From: Oscillospiraceae bacterium
GTDB taxonomy: Bacteria > Bacillota > Clostridia > Lachnospirales > Lachnospiraceae
DNA length: 64,000 nt
Direction of reading: 5' to 3'
Assembly: GCA_021771715.1 (NCBI GenBank)
Contig: JAETOO010000001.1
Span: forward strand, 310,001 to 374,000
In this document: positions 1 to 8,067 of the stretch, piece after piece
Layout: every line of letters starts with the position of its first letter
How positions within the stretch are numbered: the stretch's first letter is position 1
The notes under the pieces: generated by a model
Told to the model about the DNA's origin: nothing
The model's input: only the letters and a program-made list of their open reading frames with translations
Database searches by the model: none
Translations under genes and position numbers: made by a program

Positions 1-700
1 GCGCCGTCTGTGCTTCCAGGTAGTCCTGCACCTCCCAGAGACGCTGCGCTGCCTGCGCGATATGGTCGACTGCCTGTGCGTTCAGCCGCTCCGTGAGCCA
101 CGGCAGAAGCTCCAGGCGGATCCGGTTGCGCGTGTACGCAGTCTCCAGATTGGTCCGGTCCGTCCGCCAGCGGATGCCCTGAGTCCTCAGATATGCTTCG
201 ATCTCGCTGCGCTCCGTAAAAAGCAGCGGCCGGATGATCCTGCCGCGCACCGGCCGGATGCCGCCGAGCCCTTTTACGCCGCTGCCGCGCGCGAGGTTCC
301 AGAGCACCGTCTCTGCCTGGTCATTCCGGTTGTGCGCGACTGCGATCCGGTCCGCACTCTGCTCCTGCGCAATGCGCGCGAACACTTCGTACCGCACCGT
401 GCGGCCTGCCTCCTCCACCGTCAGTCCGCGCTCCCGCGCGACCGCCTCCACATCAATGCGCTCCACAGACAGCTTCACATTCCATCGCTCACAGAGCTCT
501 GCCACGTACGCCGCGTCCGCCAGGCTCTCCTCCCCGCGGATGCCGTGCTCGACGTGCACCGCAACCAGCGAAATCCCCAGCTCCTCCCGCAGGCTGACCA
601 GACCGGCCAGCAGGCAGACTGAGTCTGCTCCGCCCGACACGCCAACCACTACCTTCATGCCGCGCCCGATCATCCGGTACGCCCGGATCGCATCCCGCAT
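1..700 (-). CDS. tilS: tRNA(Ile)-lysidine synthase TilS (3' end beyond the window)
   Basis: TilS attaches lysidine to C34 of the CAU-anticodon tRNA-Ile in the cytoplasm, using ATP. Reading the minus strand from 700 gives a protein starting MRDAIRAYRMIGRGMKVVVG, followed at once by the PP-loop SGGADS, then AVHVEHGIRG and the NRNDQAET helix typical of the family. The C-terminus lies outside the window. The start is uncertain: the frame stays open upstream through a 30-nt repeat array to a stop at 1025-1027. An ATG at 917-919, preceded by GAGAGG, would add a repeat-coded N-terminal extension of about 73 residues. I chose the ATG at 700 because relatives begin there, although its ribosome-binding site is weak. 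The gene follows the SpoIIE-like gene in the usual Firmicute order. Confidence 0.9.
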   Translation of the reverse strand, partial: MRDAIRAYRMIGRGMKVVVGVSGGADSVCLLAGLVSLREELGISLVAVHVEHGIRGEESLADAAYVAELCERWNVKLSVERIDVEAVARERGLTVEEAGRTVRYEVFARIAQEQSADRIAVAHNRNDQAETVLWNLARGSGVKGLGGIRPVRGRIIRPLLFTERSEIEAYLRTQGIRWRTDRTNLETAYTRNRIRLELLPWLTERLNAQAVDHIAQAAQRLWEVQDYLEAQTA

Positions 701-765
701 CCCGGGAGGCGCAGAATCACGGCTAGCCCGCTCCTGCTCTCCCCCCGCCGCATGCTGTCTATCCA

Positions 766-1112
766 ATGTCTGTGCCCCTCGTTCCTGTCCGCCCAACGTC
801 CGTGCCTCCCGTTCCTGTCCATTCAACGTCCGTTTTTCTCGTTTTTGTCCATCCAACGTCCGTACCTCTCGTTCCTGTCCACTCAACGTCCGTTTCTCTC
901 GTTTTTGTCCATCCAACATCCGTACCTCTCGTTCCTGTCCACTCAACGTCCGTTTCTCTCGTTTCTGTCCATCCAACGTCCGTACCTCTTGTTCCTGTCC
1001 ACTCAACGTCTGTTTCTTTCGTTTCTATCCATCCACGTCCGTACCTCTCGTTCCTGTCCATCCAACGTCCGTTTCTCTCGTTTCTATCCATCCAACGTCT
1101 GTTTCTCCCGTT
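766..1112. repeat. 30-nt tandem repeat array between the SpoIIE-like gene and tilS
   Basis: About 11-12 copies of a 30-nt unit (forward reading close to CGTTCCTGTCCATCCAACGT plus a C/T-rich ten bases), with a second-order 60-nt period because alternate units differ in the same way. One unit near 1031-1037 lacks one A, which breaks the reading frame. All three minus frames are largely free of stops inside the array. One of them joins tilS in frame and reads as repeats of TLDGQKRE / TLSGQERE. Another gives an ORF at 759-1217 that starts just after the SpoIIE-like stop. There are no unique spacers, so it is not a CRISPR array. Confidence 0.9.
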
Positions 1113-1227
1113 TCTCCTTCTCCACGCTCTGTATCTCCCGCACTCTCCTATGTATCTCTCCACTGCCCTCATGCTTCCGCTCATCGCATCTGCAGCTCTC
1201 ACCTTTTCCGCGGGCAATTCTCTATTC

Positions 1228-2709
1228 TCACTTCTTCCACACTCTCCCGATCAGTATCGTCATGTCATCCCGCGCATTCATCTTCTGCAGCAGATAGACG
1301 CGCTCCATCAGGCGCTGCGCGTGCTCCTTCGCGTTTGGCGTCTCGGTGCGCCGGATCAGCTCGATCATCTGCTCCTCGCGGCCCTCCTCCGGCAGCGCCT
1401 CCAGCACGCCGTCCGTCATCATGATAATCGTGTCCGACTCCCCGAGCTGCCGGTGCATGCTCTCATAGTCCGAGCGCTGCATCACACCCACCGGCATCGC
1501 CCCGGGCCGGATCACCTCGACCGTGTCCCCGTGCTTTAAAAACGTCGCCGCCGCCCCCGACTTGATCAGGTCACATCTCGCCGTGTACAGATCCACCATG
1601 CACAGGTCAATCGTCGAGAACATCTGGTCCTGGCTCTGCAGCAGCATGCAGGAGTTGATCATCCGCACAGCCGTCTCCTGCGGAAACCCCGCCTCGAGAA
1701 ACTGCTCCAGAAGCTCGATCACTTTCTCACTCTCCCGGCACGCCCCGACTCCAGAGCCCATCCCGTCCGCCAGGCTCATCACGACCTGCCCGGTCTCCTT
1801 CTGCAAAAACGCAAAATTATCCCCGGACACCAGCTCCCCGCTCTTTGTGATCCGCGAGATGCCGCAGAGCATCTGATAGCGCGTCTCAGGCACGAAATGA
1901 AAACTCCCCGGATCCTCACTGACCACCGCCCTGCAGTTCCACGCCGGCCTCATTTTCTCCCCGCAGCACTCCGTGAGAATCTCCGCGACCGTCTTCACCG
2001 ACACGCAGACCTTCTTCACCGGGCGCAGCGCCAGAAAAATCTCCGTGCGCTCCTCGTCGCAGACAAACACGCGCAGCCCGTCCAGCGCGAGGCCGAGATA
2101 CCGAAGCTCCCGCGGCAGCTTCCTCTGAAGCACCTGCTCACACTCCGGCGAGCTGACAAAGCCCTCCGCGGCGCGGTGCAGCAGCTCCGCTGTCTGGTAA
2201 ATCTGCTCCCCCGCCGCCATGCGCTGCTCCATCATCCGGTTGTTCCACAGCAGCCGGACGCGCGCCTGATGGTAGGCGGCTGCCAGCGCCCCGGCCACCT
2301 CCGCCGGCCTGCGACAAAACGGCTCCAGACTGCCGAAGCTCTCCTGCGAAATCTCCCCGTCATACTCCAGGTCGCGGGCGAGCCCGTACAGCGTCCGGCA
2401 GCTCTGAAAATAATAATTTTCCCAGCAGCTCTGCTCCCGGCCGCAGCCCGCGCACACCGTTTGCCGCACCTCCTCGAAGAGCTGCTCCATATCCTCATCG
2501 CCAAGGCGCTCCTTCTGACAGGGCATGTCCTGAAACAGCTTTGCGAGACCGTAAAACGCCTCCGCATACTTCTCGATCTGCTCCTTTGCCGGGAGCGGAT
2601 ACAGCCATCCGTCAGCCTGTCTCCGGCGCCTCTCCTCCCGTCTCGTCTGCCTGTACGCTATCCATTCCTCTCCTGCCTGAATCACTGCTCCAAACCCTTC
2701 GCTCATCAT
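1228..2709 (-). CDS. SpoIIE-family PP2C-type phosphatase without membrane domain
   Basis: A Ser/Thr phosphatase of the SpoIIE family, about 493 residues. In sporulating Firmicutes SpoIIE dephosphorylates SpoIIAA and so activates sigma-F. Visible are a cysteine cluster near residues 86-95 (CAGCG...CW), the SGDNF motif near 295, and the PP2C metal-binding motif DGMGSG near 315-320, followed by GAMPVGV and a late MMTDGV. Canonical SpoIIE is about 800 residues with some ten N-terminal membrane helices; here the protein begins soluble. The start at 2709 (or the next codon, 2706) is set by AGGGGAGG just upstream; the open frame extends to 2865 without a ribosome-binding site. A TATAAT lies at 2740-2745. 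The position between divIC and tilS matches spoIIE, so it is either a shortened SpoIIE or a paralogue in its place. Confidence 0.85.
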   Translation of the reverse strand: MMSEGFGAVIQAGEEWIAYRQTRREERRRRQADGWLYPLPAKEQIEKYAEAFYGLAKLFQDMPCQKERLGDEDMEQLFEEVRQTVCAGCGREQSCWENYYFQSCRTLYGLARDLEYDGEISQESFGSLEPFCRRPAEVAGALAAAYHQARVRLLWNNRMMEQRMAAGEQIYQTAELLHRAAEGFVSSPECEQVLQRKLPRELRYLGLALDGLRVFVCDEERTEIFLALRPVKKVCVSVKTVAEILTECCGEKMRPAWNCRAVVSEDPGSFHFVPETRYQMLCGISRITKSGELVSGDNFAFLQKETGQVVMSLADGMGSGVGACRESEKVIELLEQFLEAGFPQETAVRMINSCMLLQSQDQMFSTIDLCMVDLYTARCDLIKSGAAATFLKHGDTVEVIRPGAMPVGVMQRSDYESMHRQLGESDTIIMMTDGVLEALPEEGREEQMIELIRRTETPNAKEHAQRLMERVYLLQKMNARDDMTILIGRVWKK

Positions 2710-2783
2710 CCAGCCTCCCCTGACGCATTTAGTCTGATGATTATAGCGCATCTGCGGTGCAATGTCTGTCAGAATATGGAAGG

Positions 2784-2814
2784 AACAAAAACAGGATATC
2801 GCAACGCGATATCC
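2784..2814 (-). terminator. Intrinsic terminator after divIC
   Basis: On the minus strand the palindrome GGATATCGC-gtt-GCGATATCC (2794-2814) is followed by a T-rich tract (TGTTTTTGTT). It sits between divIC and the SpoIIE-like gene, so the latter probably relies on its own promoter (TATAAT at 2740-2745). A closely similar GATATC-type palindrome occurs at 53202-53229. Confidence 0.65.
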
Positions 2815-2821
2815 CGCTGTA

Positions 2822-3124
2822 CTACTCCGGTTTAAACAGGATCTCATCGTCATAGACGAGTCCAAACTTCTCCCGCGCTATCTTTTCGATAAACTCCGTC
2901 GAATCGACATAATCCTTGAGCTTCTCGATCTCGCCGGCGCGCACCCCTTCATCCTGAATCAGCTGCGTCAGCTCTTCTTTGCGCGATACATACGCGTTGT
3001 TGCGCTCCGTCAGGCGTGAGCTCTGCACCATCAGCACAACAAGCAACACTGCAACAATCCCAGCGATCGCAATCATCCCCCTACGATTGCTCCGGCTGAG
3101 CCTTCTTCTTGTTCCCTTCGCCAT
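2822..3124 (-). CDS. divIC: Septum formation initiator DivIC/FtsB-like
   Basis: A 100-residue bitopic division protein. It has a basic cytoplasmic N-terminus (about residues 1-16), one hydrophobic helix (about 17-33), then a coiled coil with a heptad-like run ERNNAYVSRKEELTQLIQDE and a C-terminal segment EFIEKIAREKFGLVYDDEI typical of the DivIC/FtsB family (PF04977). DivIC partners with FtsL and DivIB at the septum. Its place after yabQ and before the SpoIIE-like gene matches Bacillus and Clostridium. The length is normal for the family. Confidence 0.9.
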   Translation of the reverse strand: MAKGTRRRLSRSNRRGMIAIAGIVAVLLVVLMVQSSRLTERNNAYVSRKEELTQLIQDEGVRAGEIEKLKDYVDSTEFIEKIAREKFGLVYDDEILFKPE

Positions 3125-3242
3125 GTTTCTGCCCCTCTATAATTCTATGTTCCTCCCACGATAAACTGCTTTCTTTATTGTACCCTTTTTTCCTCCCGAT
3201 TTCAATCACATTCCTGAACTTTTTGAAACTTTTCTCCGGCAG

Positions 3243-3875
3243 TCAGCCTTGCCTGTCTTCCGACCCGTTTTTTCTTCCGGCAATCGCCTTCGCCTTTCGT
3301 TTCCTGTCTGATTTTGATGACATGTCAGGCTCTGTATCTCGCCGCCTGCGCACACGACTATGCACCCAACCGCGCACCCGCGCACGCACAGCCCGAATCG
3401 GCCGCGCGAAAAGCCGCCCGATCCGGCGGAGGATTCTGCCTGCCATCCCGAGACAGCGGTGCAGGTGTCGCAGCAGAAACGCTCCGAATCTTCCGGCGAT
3501 TCTGCCTACGAACCCAAGGCAGCGGCGCAGACGTCGAAGCAAAAACTCCACAATCCATCGGACTGCCGAAAAAATTCCGGCCAGCCCTTTTACGACCCAC
3601 GGGCTTGCCGTCTGGTGGTAGAGGATCACCCCGATTGCGATCCCCGCCGCGACGTACCCGCGGATCACTCCGTTCGTCTCCGAGAAGGCAAGGCAGAAGG
3701 TCAGGAAGCCCGCCGCCATCCAGAAGATAAAGTCCTCCGCCGACACGGCCACCGTCCCGTGGCGGAACACTCTGCGCAGCGCCCGCAGCAGATCGTACAG
3801 TGCCGTCAGCCCGATCCCGTGCGCAATCGACAGGAAAAAGACGACGGTCTCCTTTCGTATGACGTCGCTCATCAT
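3243..3875 (-). CDS. yabQ: Spore cortex protein YabQ
   Basis: A membrane protein of about 210 residues, with hydrophobic stretches near 10-30, 45-65 and 70-88 and then a very arginine-rich C-terminal half. In Bacillus YabQ is made in the mother cell and is needed for the spore cortex. The N-terminal block (FFLSIAHGIGLTALYDLLRA, FWMAAGFLTF) is what identifies it. The C-terminal part contains two similar Arg-rich stretches (RRLRRCLGFVGRI and RHLHRCLGMAGRI), suggesting an internal duplication. The start overlaps the yabP stop (two overlapping ATG codons, 3875 or 3872), so the pair is translationally coupled. Confidence 0.85.
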   Translation of the reverse strand: MMSDVIRKETVVFFLSIAHGIGLTALYDLLRALRRVFRHGTVAVSAEDFIFWMAAGFLTFCLAFSETNGVIRGYVAAGIAIGVILYHQTASPWVVKGLAGIFSAVRWIVEFLLRRLRRCLGFVGRIAGRFGAFLLRHLHRCLGMAGRILRRIGRLFARPIRAVRARVRGWVHSRVRRRRDTEPDMSSKSDRKRKAKAIAGRKNGSEDRQG

Positions 3876-4150
3876 CGGAACATCCTCTTCATCAGGCTGC
3901 CCTTTTTCTCGGGATGGCTGCCGGAATAGACCATGCTCTCGATCACGCCGTCCAGCTCCACCTCTCCCTGATCGAGCAGCAGCCGTCCTACATGCAGTTC
4001 TTTTCCTTTCAGCGTCAGCACTCCGAGCTCCGTCTCCAGCACCACGGTGTTCTCGTCAAAGGAGAGCACATCCGTCACGCCGGTAATGCTCCCCTGCTTC
4101 CTGTCCTTCCACAAGATACTATGCTGTTTTGCGTTGTTTTTTTCGTCCAT
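3872..4150 (-). CDS. yabP: Sporulation protein YabP
   Basis: A small protein of 92 residues in the YabP/YqfC family (PF07873), required with YabQ for spore cortex formation. The core TGVTDVLSFDENTVVLETELG then LTLKGKELHVGRLLLDQGEVELDGVIESMVYS is characteristic. The ATG at 4150 is chosen because GGAG lies six bases upstream; the frame is open to 4225, with another ATG at 4165 that has a less well-spaced site. The stop overlaps the yabQ start. Confidence 0.9.
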   Translation of the reverse strand: MDEKNNAKQHSILWKDRKQGSITGVTDVLSFDENTVVLETELGVLTLKGKELHVGRLLLDQGEVELDGVIESMVYSGSHPEKKGSLMKRMFR

Positions 4151-4276
4151 GCGGCACTCCGGCATTTTCTCCCATTGCTTCATTCTATGAGAAGCGCCGC
4201 AGAAGTAGAACCCGCAGGCCGGCATCCTGCAGCTTCGACGCCAGCCTGCGTCATCCGGGCGATTTTGCCGGGCAGT

Positions 4277-4516
4277 TTACAGATACCGGTACATCTCCGC
4301 CGCATCCTCTTTCTTCTGGGAATCCTGCACGGACACGATCTCCACCTTCACATTCCGCGTCCCGAACTGGATCTCCACCACGTCGCCCGGCTTCACGTCG
4401 ACGGACGCCTTCGCCGTCTTCCCATTGACCATCACGCGCCCCGCATCGCAGGCCTCATTCGCGACCGTCCGGCGCTTGATCAGCCGGGACACCTTCAAAT
4501 ATTTGTCAAGTCTCAT
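4277..4516 (-). CDS. rqcP: S4-domain RNA-binding protein RqcP/YabO (HslR family)
   Basis: A 79-residue protein that is essentially one S4 RNA-binding domain (MRLDKYLKVSRLIKRRTVANEACDAGRV through VNGKTAKASVDVKPGDVVEI). In Bacillus RqcP works with RqcH in ribosome quality control, where it stabilises the P-site tRNA while alanine tails are added to stalled nascent chains. The length is normal. A GAGAGG-type site precedes the ATG. It lies downstream of HU, separated by the 283-bp structured element at 4541-4823, which would be in its 5' leader if transcription starts beyond that element. Confidence 0.9.
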   Translation of the reverse strand: MRLDKYLKVSRLIKRRTVANEACDAGRVMVNGKTAKASVDVKPGDVVEIQFGTRNVKVEIVSVQDSQKKEDAAEMYRYL

Positions 4517-4540
4517 CTGCGTTCCTCTCTTTCTTTTAGT

Positions 4541-4823
4541 TACAGTTCAGCCAGTACGCCATGCAAGCCGCAGGTCTACGCTCCGCTTCGGTCGGCGCTA
4601 ATCGTGTGCCGCCGGCACACAGCGCCCCGCTTGCTACGCAAGCTATCCGCCGCTACGCGGCTCCTGTCTGTGGCTGAATGGGTCTCCGCTTCGCTTCGGT
4701 CGGTGCTAAACGAGTCCCACTGGGACTCAGCACCGTTCCGCCCATTCAAAAATGGTAATACAGCCCTTAGCAAGCGAGCTTGCACGGTCTGTCTTCCCAT
4801 TTTTCATGCATGGCTGAACTGTA
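4541..4823. repeat. 283-bp multi-armed inverted-repeat element
   Basis: The ends are a perfect 13-bp inverted repeat (TACAGTTCAGCCA at 4541-4553, TGGCTGAACTGTA at 4811-4823). Inside are at least five further dyads: arm A 4594-4626, GCTTGC-GCAAGC near 4630-4643, GCCGC-GCGGC near 4648-4661, an arm closed by GAATGGG/CCCATTC (4677-4747) that holds arm B 4702-4734, and AAAAATGG/CCATTTTT (4748-4804) holding GCAAGC/GCTTGC. Arms A and B have identical geometry (6-bp stem, 4-nt one-sided bulge, 8-bp stem, 1-nt loop) and differ at four base pairs, all compensated. No convincing ORF. A non-autonomous mobile element or a structured RNA are the two likely natures. Confidence 0.8.
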
Positions 4824-4829
4824 GCTGTC

Positions 4830-4863
4830 AAAAAGCCCCGGAACTTCACGAAAAGCCCGGGGC
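4830..4863 (-). terminator. Intrinsic terminator of the HU gene
   Basis: On the minus strand GCCCCGG, a 15-nt loop, CCGGGGC and then TTTTTG follow the HU stop codon by about 30 nt. Classic factor-independent terminator shape. Confidence 0.8.
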
Positions 4864-4895
4864 AAATGATTCCTCTGTATAGCGGTACGCGCAGC

Positions 4896-5168
4896 TTAGT
4901 TCATCATATCCTTCAAAGCCTTGCCTGCTTTGAACTTCGGAGTCTTGGAAGCCTTGATCGTCATCGTCTCGCCAGTCTGCGGATTTCTCCCCTCTCTGGC
5001 GGCGCGCTCGGATGTCTCAAATGTACCAAAACCAACGAGCTGTACCTTCTCGCCGCTCTTCAGCTGCTCAGCAACCACATCGGTAAATGCCTTCAGTGCC
5101 TTCTCAGCGTCCTTCTTCGATAATTCTGTTCTCTCTGCAATCGCAGCGATCAATTCTGTCTTATTCAT
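4896..5168 (-). CDS. hup: DNA-binding protein HU
   Basis: A nucleoid protein of 90 residues that bends DNA as a dimer. It starts [20 protein letters not shown] and shows the HU signature [21 protein letters not shown], followed by the proline-bearing arm and [12 protein letters not shown]. The ATG at 5168 has AGGAGGAA seven bases upstream; the frame runs open to 5267 but without support. It has its own sigma-A promoter (5300-5328) and terminator (4830-4863), so it is probably transcribed on its own although it lies in the mazG-rqcP gene order. Confidence 0.95.
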   Translation of the reverse strand: MNKTELIAAIAERTELSKKDAEKALKAFTDVVAEQLKSGEKVQLVGFGTFETSERAAREGRNPQTGETMTIKASKTPKFKAGKALKDMMN

Positions 5169-5299
5169 CGTAGTTCCTCCTCTGAATTTTATCTGCGGTC
5201 TGTCCGACAGCCGCATACCATTCCAAGCTCGTGAGCTCTGCTGCTCATCAGAATATACGGGCTTCACCAGATGTCTCCCGAACCAGAGCCCTGGTAATA

Positions 5300-5328
5300 T
5301 TTATATAATGGAATATCCCGTTTGTCAA
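5300..5328 (-). promoter_or_regulatory. Sigma-A promoter of HU
   Basis: On the minus strand TTGACA (5323-5328), a 17-nt spacer and TATAAA (5300-5305) stand about 130 nt upstream of the HU start codon. The hexamers are near-consensus with ideal spacing. Confidence 0.8.
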
Positions 5329-5360
5329 GGATTTCCTGCATTCTTCGGTAAATCTGCGTT

Positions 5361-5386
5361 TAAAGTTCAGCCATGCATAAAAATGG
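5361..5386 (+). repeat. Solitary copy of the end motif of the 283-bp element
   Basis: TAAAGTTCAGCCATGCATAA and the next few bases closely match the reverse complement of the right end of the 4541-4823 element (4797-4823). No partner end is seen nearby. It lies between the mazG stop and the HU promoter. A related sequence is at 63779-63798. Confidence 0.5.
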
Positions 5387-5425
5387 CCGGTTTGCATGGC
5401 ATCCGGGCTGAGATGGAGTCTGCCG

Positions 5426-5947
5426 TCAGCGCTCCGACAGGTGGCAGATGATCTGGCCTGCCGCTGCGCGGAACGCTACCTTCTCGGCGTACGCCTCCTC
5501 CGGCGTCCGGTTCTTCTTCTCCTCCCGCTTGATTTCCTCCCAGCTGACCAGCTCACGTGTGCCGTCCTCTCCCGGAAAGACGTGCGGATGGCGGCGGACC
5601 ATCTTGCGGCTGATCGTCTCGATCACATCCCGGATGTCAAACAAGCCCTGCTCCTTCGCGATCTGGGCGAGCAGCACCACCTGGAGGAGCACATCCCCGA
5701 GTTCCTCGCACAGGTTCTCTGCTTTCCCGGACTGCTGATACAGGTCAATCCCCGCGATCGCCTCCGTCATCTCGTTGATCATGCACTCCTTCAGACTCTC
5801 AAAGGTCTGCGCGCGATCCCAAGGGCAGCCATCCTCCCCGCGCAGCTGCGCGATGATCTCGCAAAACTCCGCAAAGACTTCTCCCGCCTGTGGATTTCCG
5901 CCGGCCGCCCCCGTCTCGATTTCATGTTCCTGTCTCTTTTCCGTCAT
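5426..5947 (-). CDS. mazG: MazG-family nucleoside triphosphate pyrophosphohydrolase
   Basis: About 173 residues with one MazG domain. It hydrolyses (d)NTPs to NMP and pyrophosphate and is regarded as a house-cleaning enzyme. Visible are GEDGCPWDRAQTFESLKECM (about 37-56), the metal-binding NEMTEAI (about 59-65) and EELGDVLLQVVLLAQ (about 81-95), then SRKMVRRHPHVF and VSWEEIKREEK. Bacillus YabN carries an extra methylase domain, absent here. The ATG at 5947 is preceded by GGGAGGAAG; the longer frame to 6169 lacks such a site. Confidence 0.9.
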   Translation of the reverse strand: MTEKRQEHEIETGAAGGNPQAGEVFAEFCEIIAQLRGEDGCPWDRAQTFESLKECMINEMTEAIAGIDLYQQSGKAENLCEELGDVLLQVVLLAQIAKEQGLFDIRDVIETISRKMVRRHPHVFPGEDGTRELVSWEEIKREEKKNRTPEEAYAEKVAFRAAAGQIICHLSER

Positions 5948-6232
5948 TTCGCTTCCTCCCCATATACTCCCGCCGACGCAGAACTGGGCACATCCCGTCC
6001 GCTGCTCTGCATACCTTATCTTACTAAATCCCCTGTACTGCAGGCCATCCGCACAGGAAGCGGCGTCTCCTCTTAGCTGAGAAGGCTCACCTGCGCAGGA
6101 GACAACACCTCCTCTCACCTCAAGAAGGCCGCCGCAGAAATCTCCGCGGCGGCCGCTCTCAAAGCGCACTCCAAATGCCTTTTCCCTGCTTCTGCTCTGC
6201 CTGTCAGGCTCCGCGGCATCGCGCGAATTCCT

Positions 6233-7966
6233 TTACAGCATCTTGTTGATCATAGCAAGCACCTGCTCGCCGAGCGCTGCGGACTTCGCATCCGCGTCCT
6301 CGAGCGACGTGCCCTTGATTCCGTAGTAGAACTTTACCTTCGGCTCCGTGCCGGACGGGCGCACGCACAGCCATGCGTCGTCTGTCAGGTCAAAGTAAAG
6401 CACATTTGAGGAAGGAAGACCGGTCGGGCGCACCTCGCCGGTCGCGATATCCCGGATCGTATCCGCCTTGTAGTCGCGGAACGAGGTCACCTGGTAGCCG
6501 CCGATCTCTGCAGGCGGATTCTTCCGCAGCGTCTCCATGATCTCCTGGATCTTCTGAAGGCCCTCGATGCCCTTCAGGCTGACGGACTTGATGTCATCCT
6601 TGTAGTAACCGTAGCGCTCGTACATCTCGAGCATCGCATCCCAGAGCGTCTTGCCCTGCGCCTTGTAGAACGCAGCAGCCTCAGCCAGCGCCATCGAAGC
6701 GACAATCGCATCCTTGTCCCTCGCGTGTGTGCCGATCAGGCAGCCGTAGCTCTCCTCGAAGCCGAACAGGTACTCGCCCTTTCCGCTCTGCTCGAAGCCG
6801 AGAATCTGCTGTCCGATGTACTTGAAGCCGGTCAGCACCTCGATCAGCCCCGCGCCATAGTATTTCGCAATCGCATCTGCCATATTCGTCGTGACAATCG
6901 TCTTAATCAGGTAGCCGTCCTCCGGGAGTCCCTTCGTCGCCTTCATCTGGCTGATCTCATAATCTGCCAGCAGACAGCCGGACATATTTCCGGTCAGCGT
7001 GTGGTACTCGCCGGTCTTCGAATCCTTCACGCGCACGCCGAGACGGTCTGCATCCGGATCCGTCGCGAGCACGAGGTCCGCGTCGAGCTCCTTCGCCATC
7101 GCGAGTCCGAGCGTGAACGCCTCCTCCGCCTCCGGGTTCGGATAGCTCACGGTCGGGAAATCTCCGTCCGGCAGCTCCTGCTGCGGAACCACGTAGACGT
7201 GCTCAAAGCCGAGCTCCTTCAACACACGGCGAACCGGGATATTTCCGGTGCCGTGCAGCGGCGTGTAGACGATCTTCAGATTCTTGCTCTCCTGCTCGAT
7301 CAGCTCCGGGTGAAGCACGCGGCTCTTCAGGCACGCGATAAACGCATCGTCAATCTTCTCGCCGATCACCTCATACAGTCCGGCAGCGATCGCAGCCTCC
7401 TTGCTCATCGTCTTCGCCTCGGTGTAGCTCACCTTCTTCACCTCGGCCATGATACCGGTGTCATGCGGCGGAGTGATCTGCGCGCCGTCCTCCCAGTATA
7501 CCTTGTAGCCGTTGTACTCAGGCGGATTGTGGCTCGCCGTGATGTTGATGCCGGCGATGCAGCCGAGCTCGCGCACTGCGAACGACAGCTCCGGGGTCGG
7601 GCGGAGGGACTCAAACACGTACGCCTTGATCCCGTTCCCCGCCAGTGTCAGCGCCGCAAAATCTGCAAATTCCGGTGACATATGTCTCGAATCATATGCG
7701 ATGGCCACGCCCTTGCTCTGGCCGCCGGCCTTGATGATATAGTTGGCAAGTCCCTGCGTCGCCGCCTGCACGACGTACTGGTTCATACGGTTCGTGCCTG
7801 CGCCGATGATGCCGCGAAGACCCGCTGTTCCAAACTCGAGCGCCGTGTAAAACCGCTCCTTGATCTCCTTCTCGTCCTCTGCAATCCCCTGCAGCTCCGC
7901 CTTCGTTGCCTCATCAAAATAAGGGTCATTCAGCCATGCCTCGTATGACTTTCTATAGTCTTCCAT
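6233..7966 (-). CDS. Phosphoglucomutase/phosphomannomutase (alpha-D-phosphohexomutase)
   Basis: A cytoplasmic enzyme of 577 residues that interconverts hexose 1- and 6-phosphates and feeds UDP-glucose and cell-envelope synthesis. The N-terminus FGTAGLRGIIGAGTNRMN (about 45-62), the catalytic loop TASHNP (about 143-148, with the phospho-serine), the metal-binding DPDADR and the sugar-binding GFEESYG are all present, followed by the C-terminal phosphate-binding RPSGTEPK. The length matches the PgcA-type enzymes of Firmicutes (565-580). A good AGGAGG site precedes the ATG. The leader (7967-8045) contains a dyad GTGATCC...GGATCAC and a TATAAT at 8039-8044. Confidence 0.93.
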   Translation of the reverse strand: MEDYRKSYEAWLNDPYFDEATKAELQGIAEDEKEIKERFYTALEFGTAGLRGIIGAGTNRMNQYVVQAATQGLANYIIKAGGQSKGVAIAYDSRHMSPEFADFAALTLAGNGIKAYVFESLRPTPELSFAVRELGCIAGINITASHNPPEYNGYKVYWEDGAQITPPHDTGIMAEVKKVSYTEAKTMSKEAAIAAGLYEVIGEKIDDAFIACLKSRVLHPELIEQESKNLKIVYTPLHGTGNIPVRRVLKELGFEHVYVVPQQELPDGDFPTVSYPNPEAEEAFTLGLAMAKELDADLVLATDPDADRLGVRVKDSKTGEYHTLTGNMSGCLLADYEISQMKATKGLPEDGYLIKTIVTTNMADAIAKYYGAGLIEVLTGFKYIGQQILGFEQSGKGEYLFGFEESYGCLIGTHARDKDAIVASMALAEAAAFYKAQGKTLWDAMLEMYERYGYYKDDIKSVSLKGIEGLQKIQEIMETLRKNPPAEIGGYQVTSFRDYKADTIRDIATGEVRPTGLPSSNVLYFDLTDDAWLCVRPSGTEPKVKFYYGIKGTSLEDADAKSAALGEQVLAMINKML

Positions 7967-8067
7967 TCTTCAACCTCCTGTGCTTTGCTTCACCGTGATC
8001 CCGGTCTTTTCCGGATCACGTATGGCTATATCTTAATCATTATAACCTGAAAATCCGTAAAATGGAA

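Noticed and set aside
766-1112. CRISPR array
   Set aside because: The units are directly adjacent with no unique spacers, and no cas genes are seen.
759-1217. Minus-strand ORF with WTGTRGTDVG repeats
   Set aside because: Open only because the 30-nt unit has no stop in this frame. It starts without a clear ribosome-binding site and changes repeat phase at the one-base deletion. Kept as part of the repeat finding, not as a gene.
234-1424. Forward-strand open frame of 396 codons
   Set aside because: It is the complement of tilS and the repeat array; its repetitive content is the array itself.
7967-8045. Riboswitch before the phosphohexomutase gene
   Set aside because: Only one dyad (GTGATCC/GGATCAC) in a short leader; no known aptamer pattern is visible.
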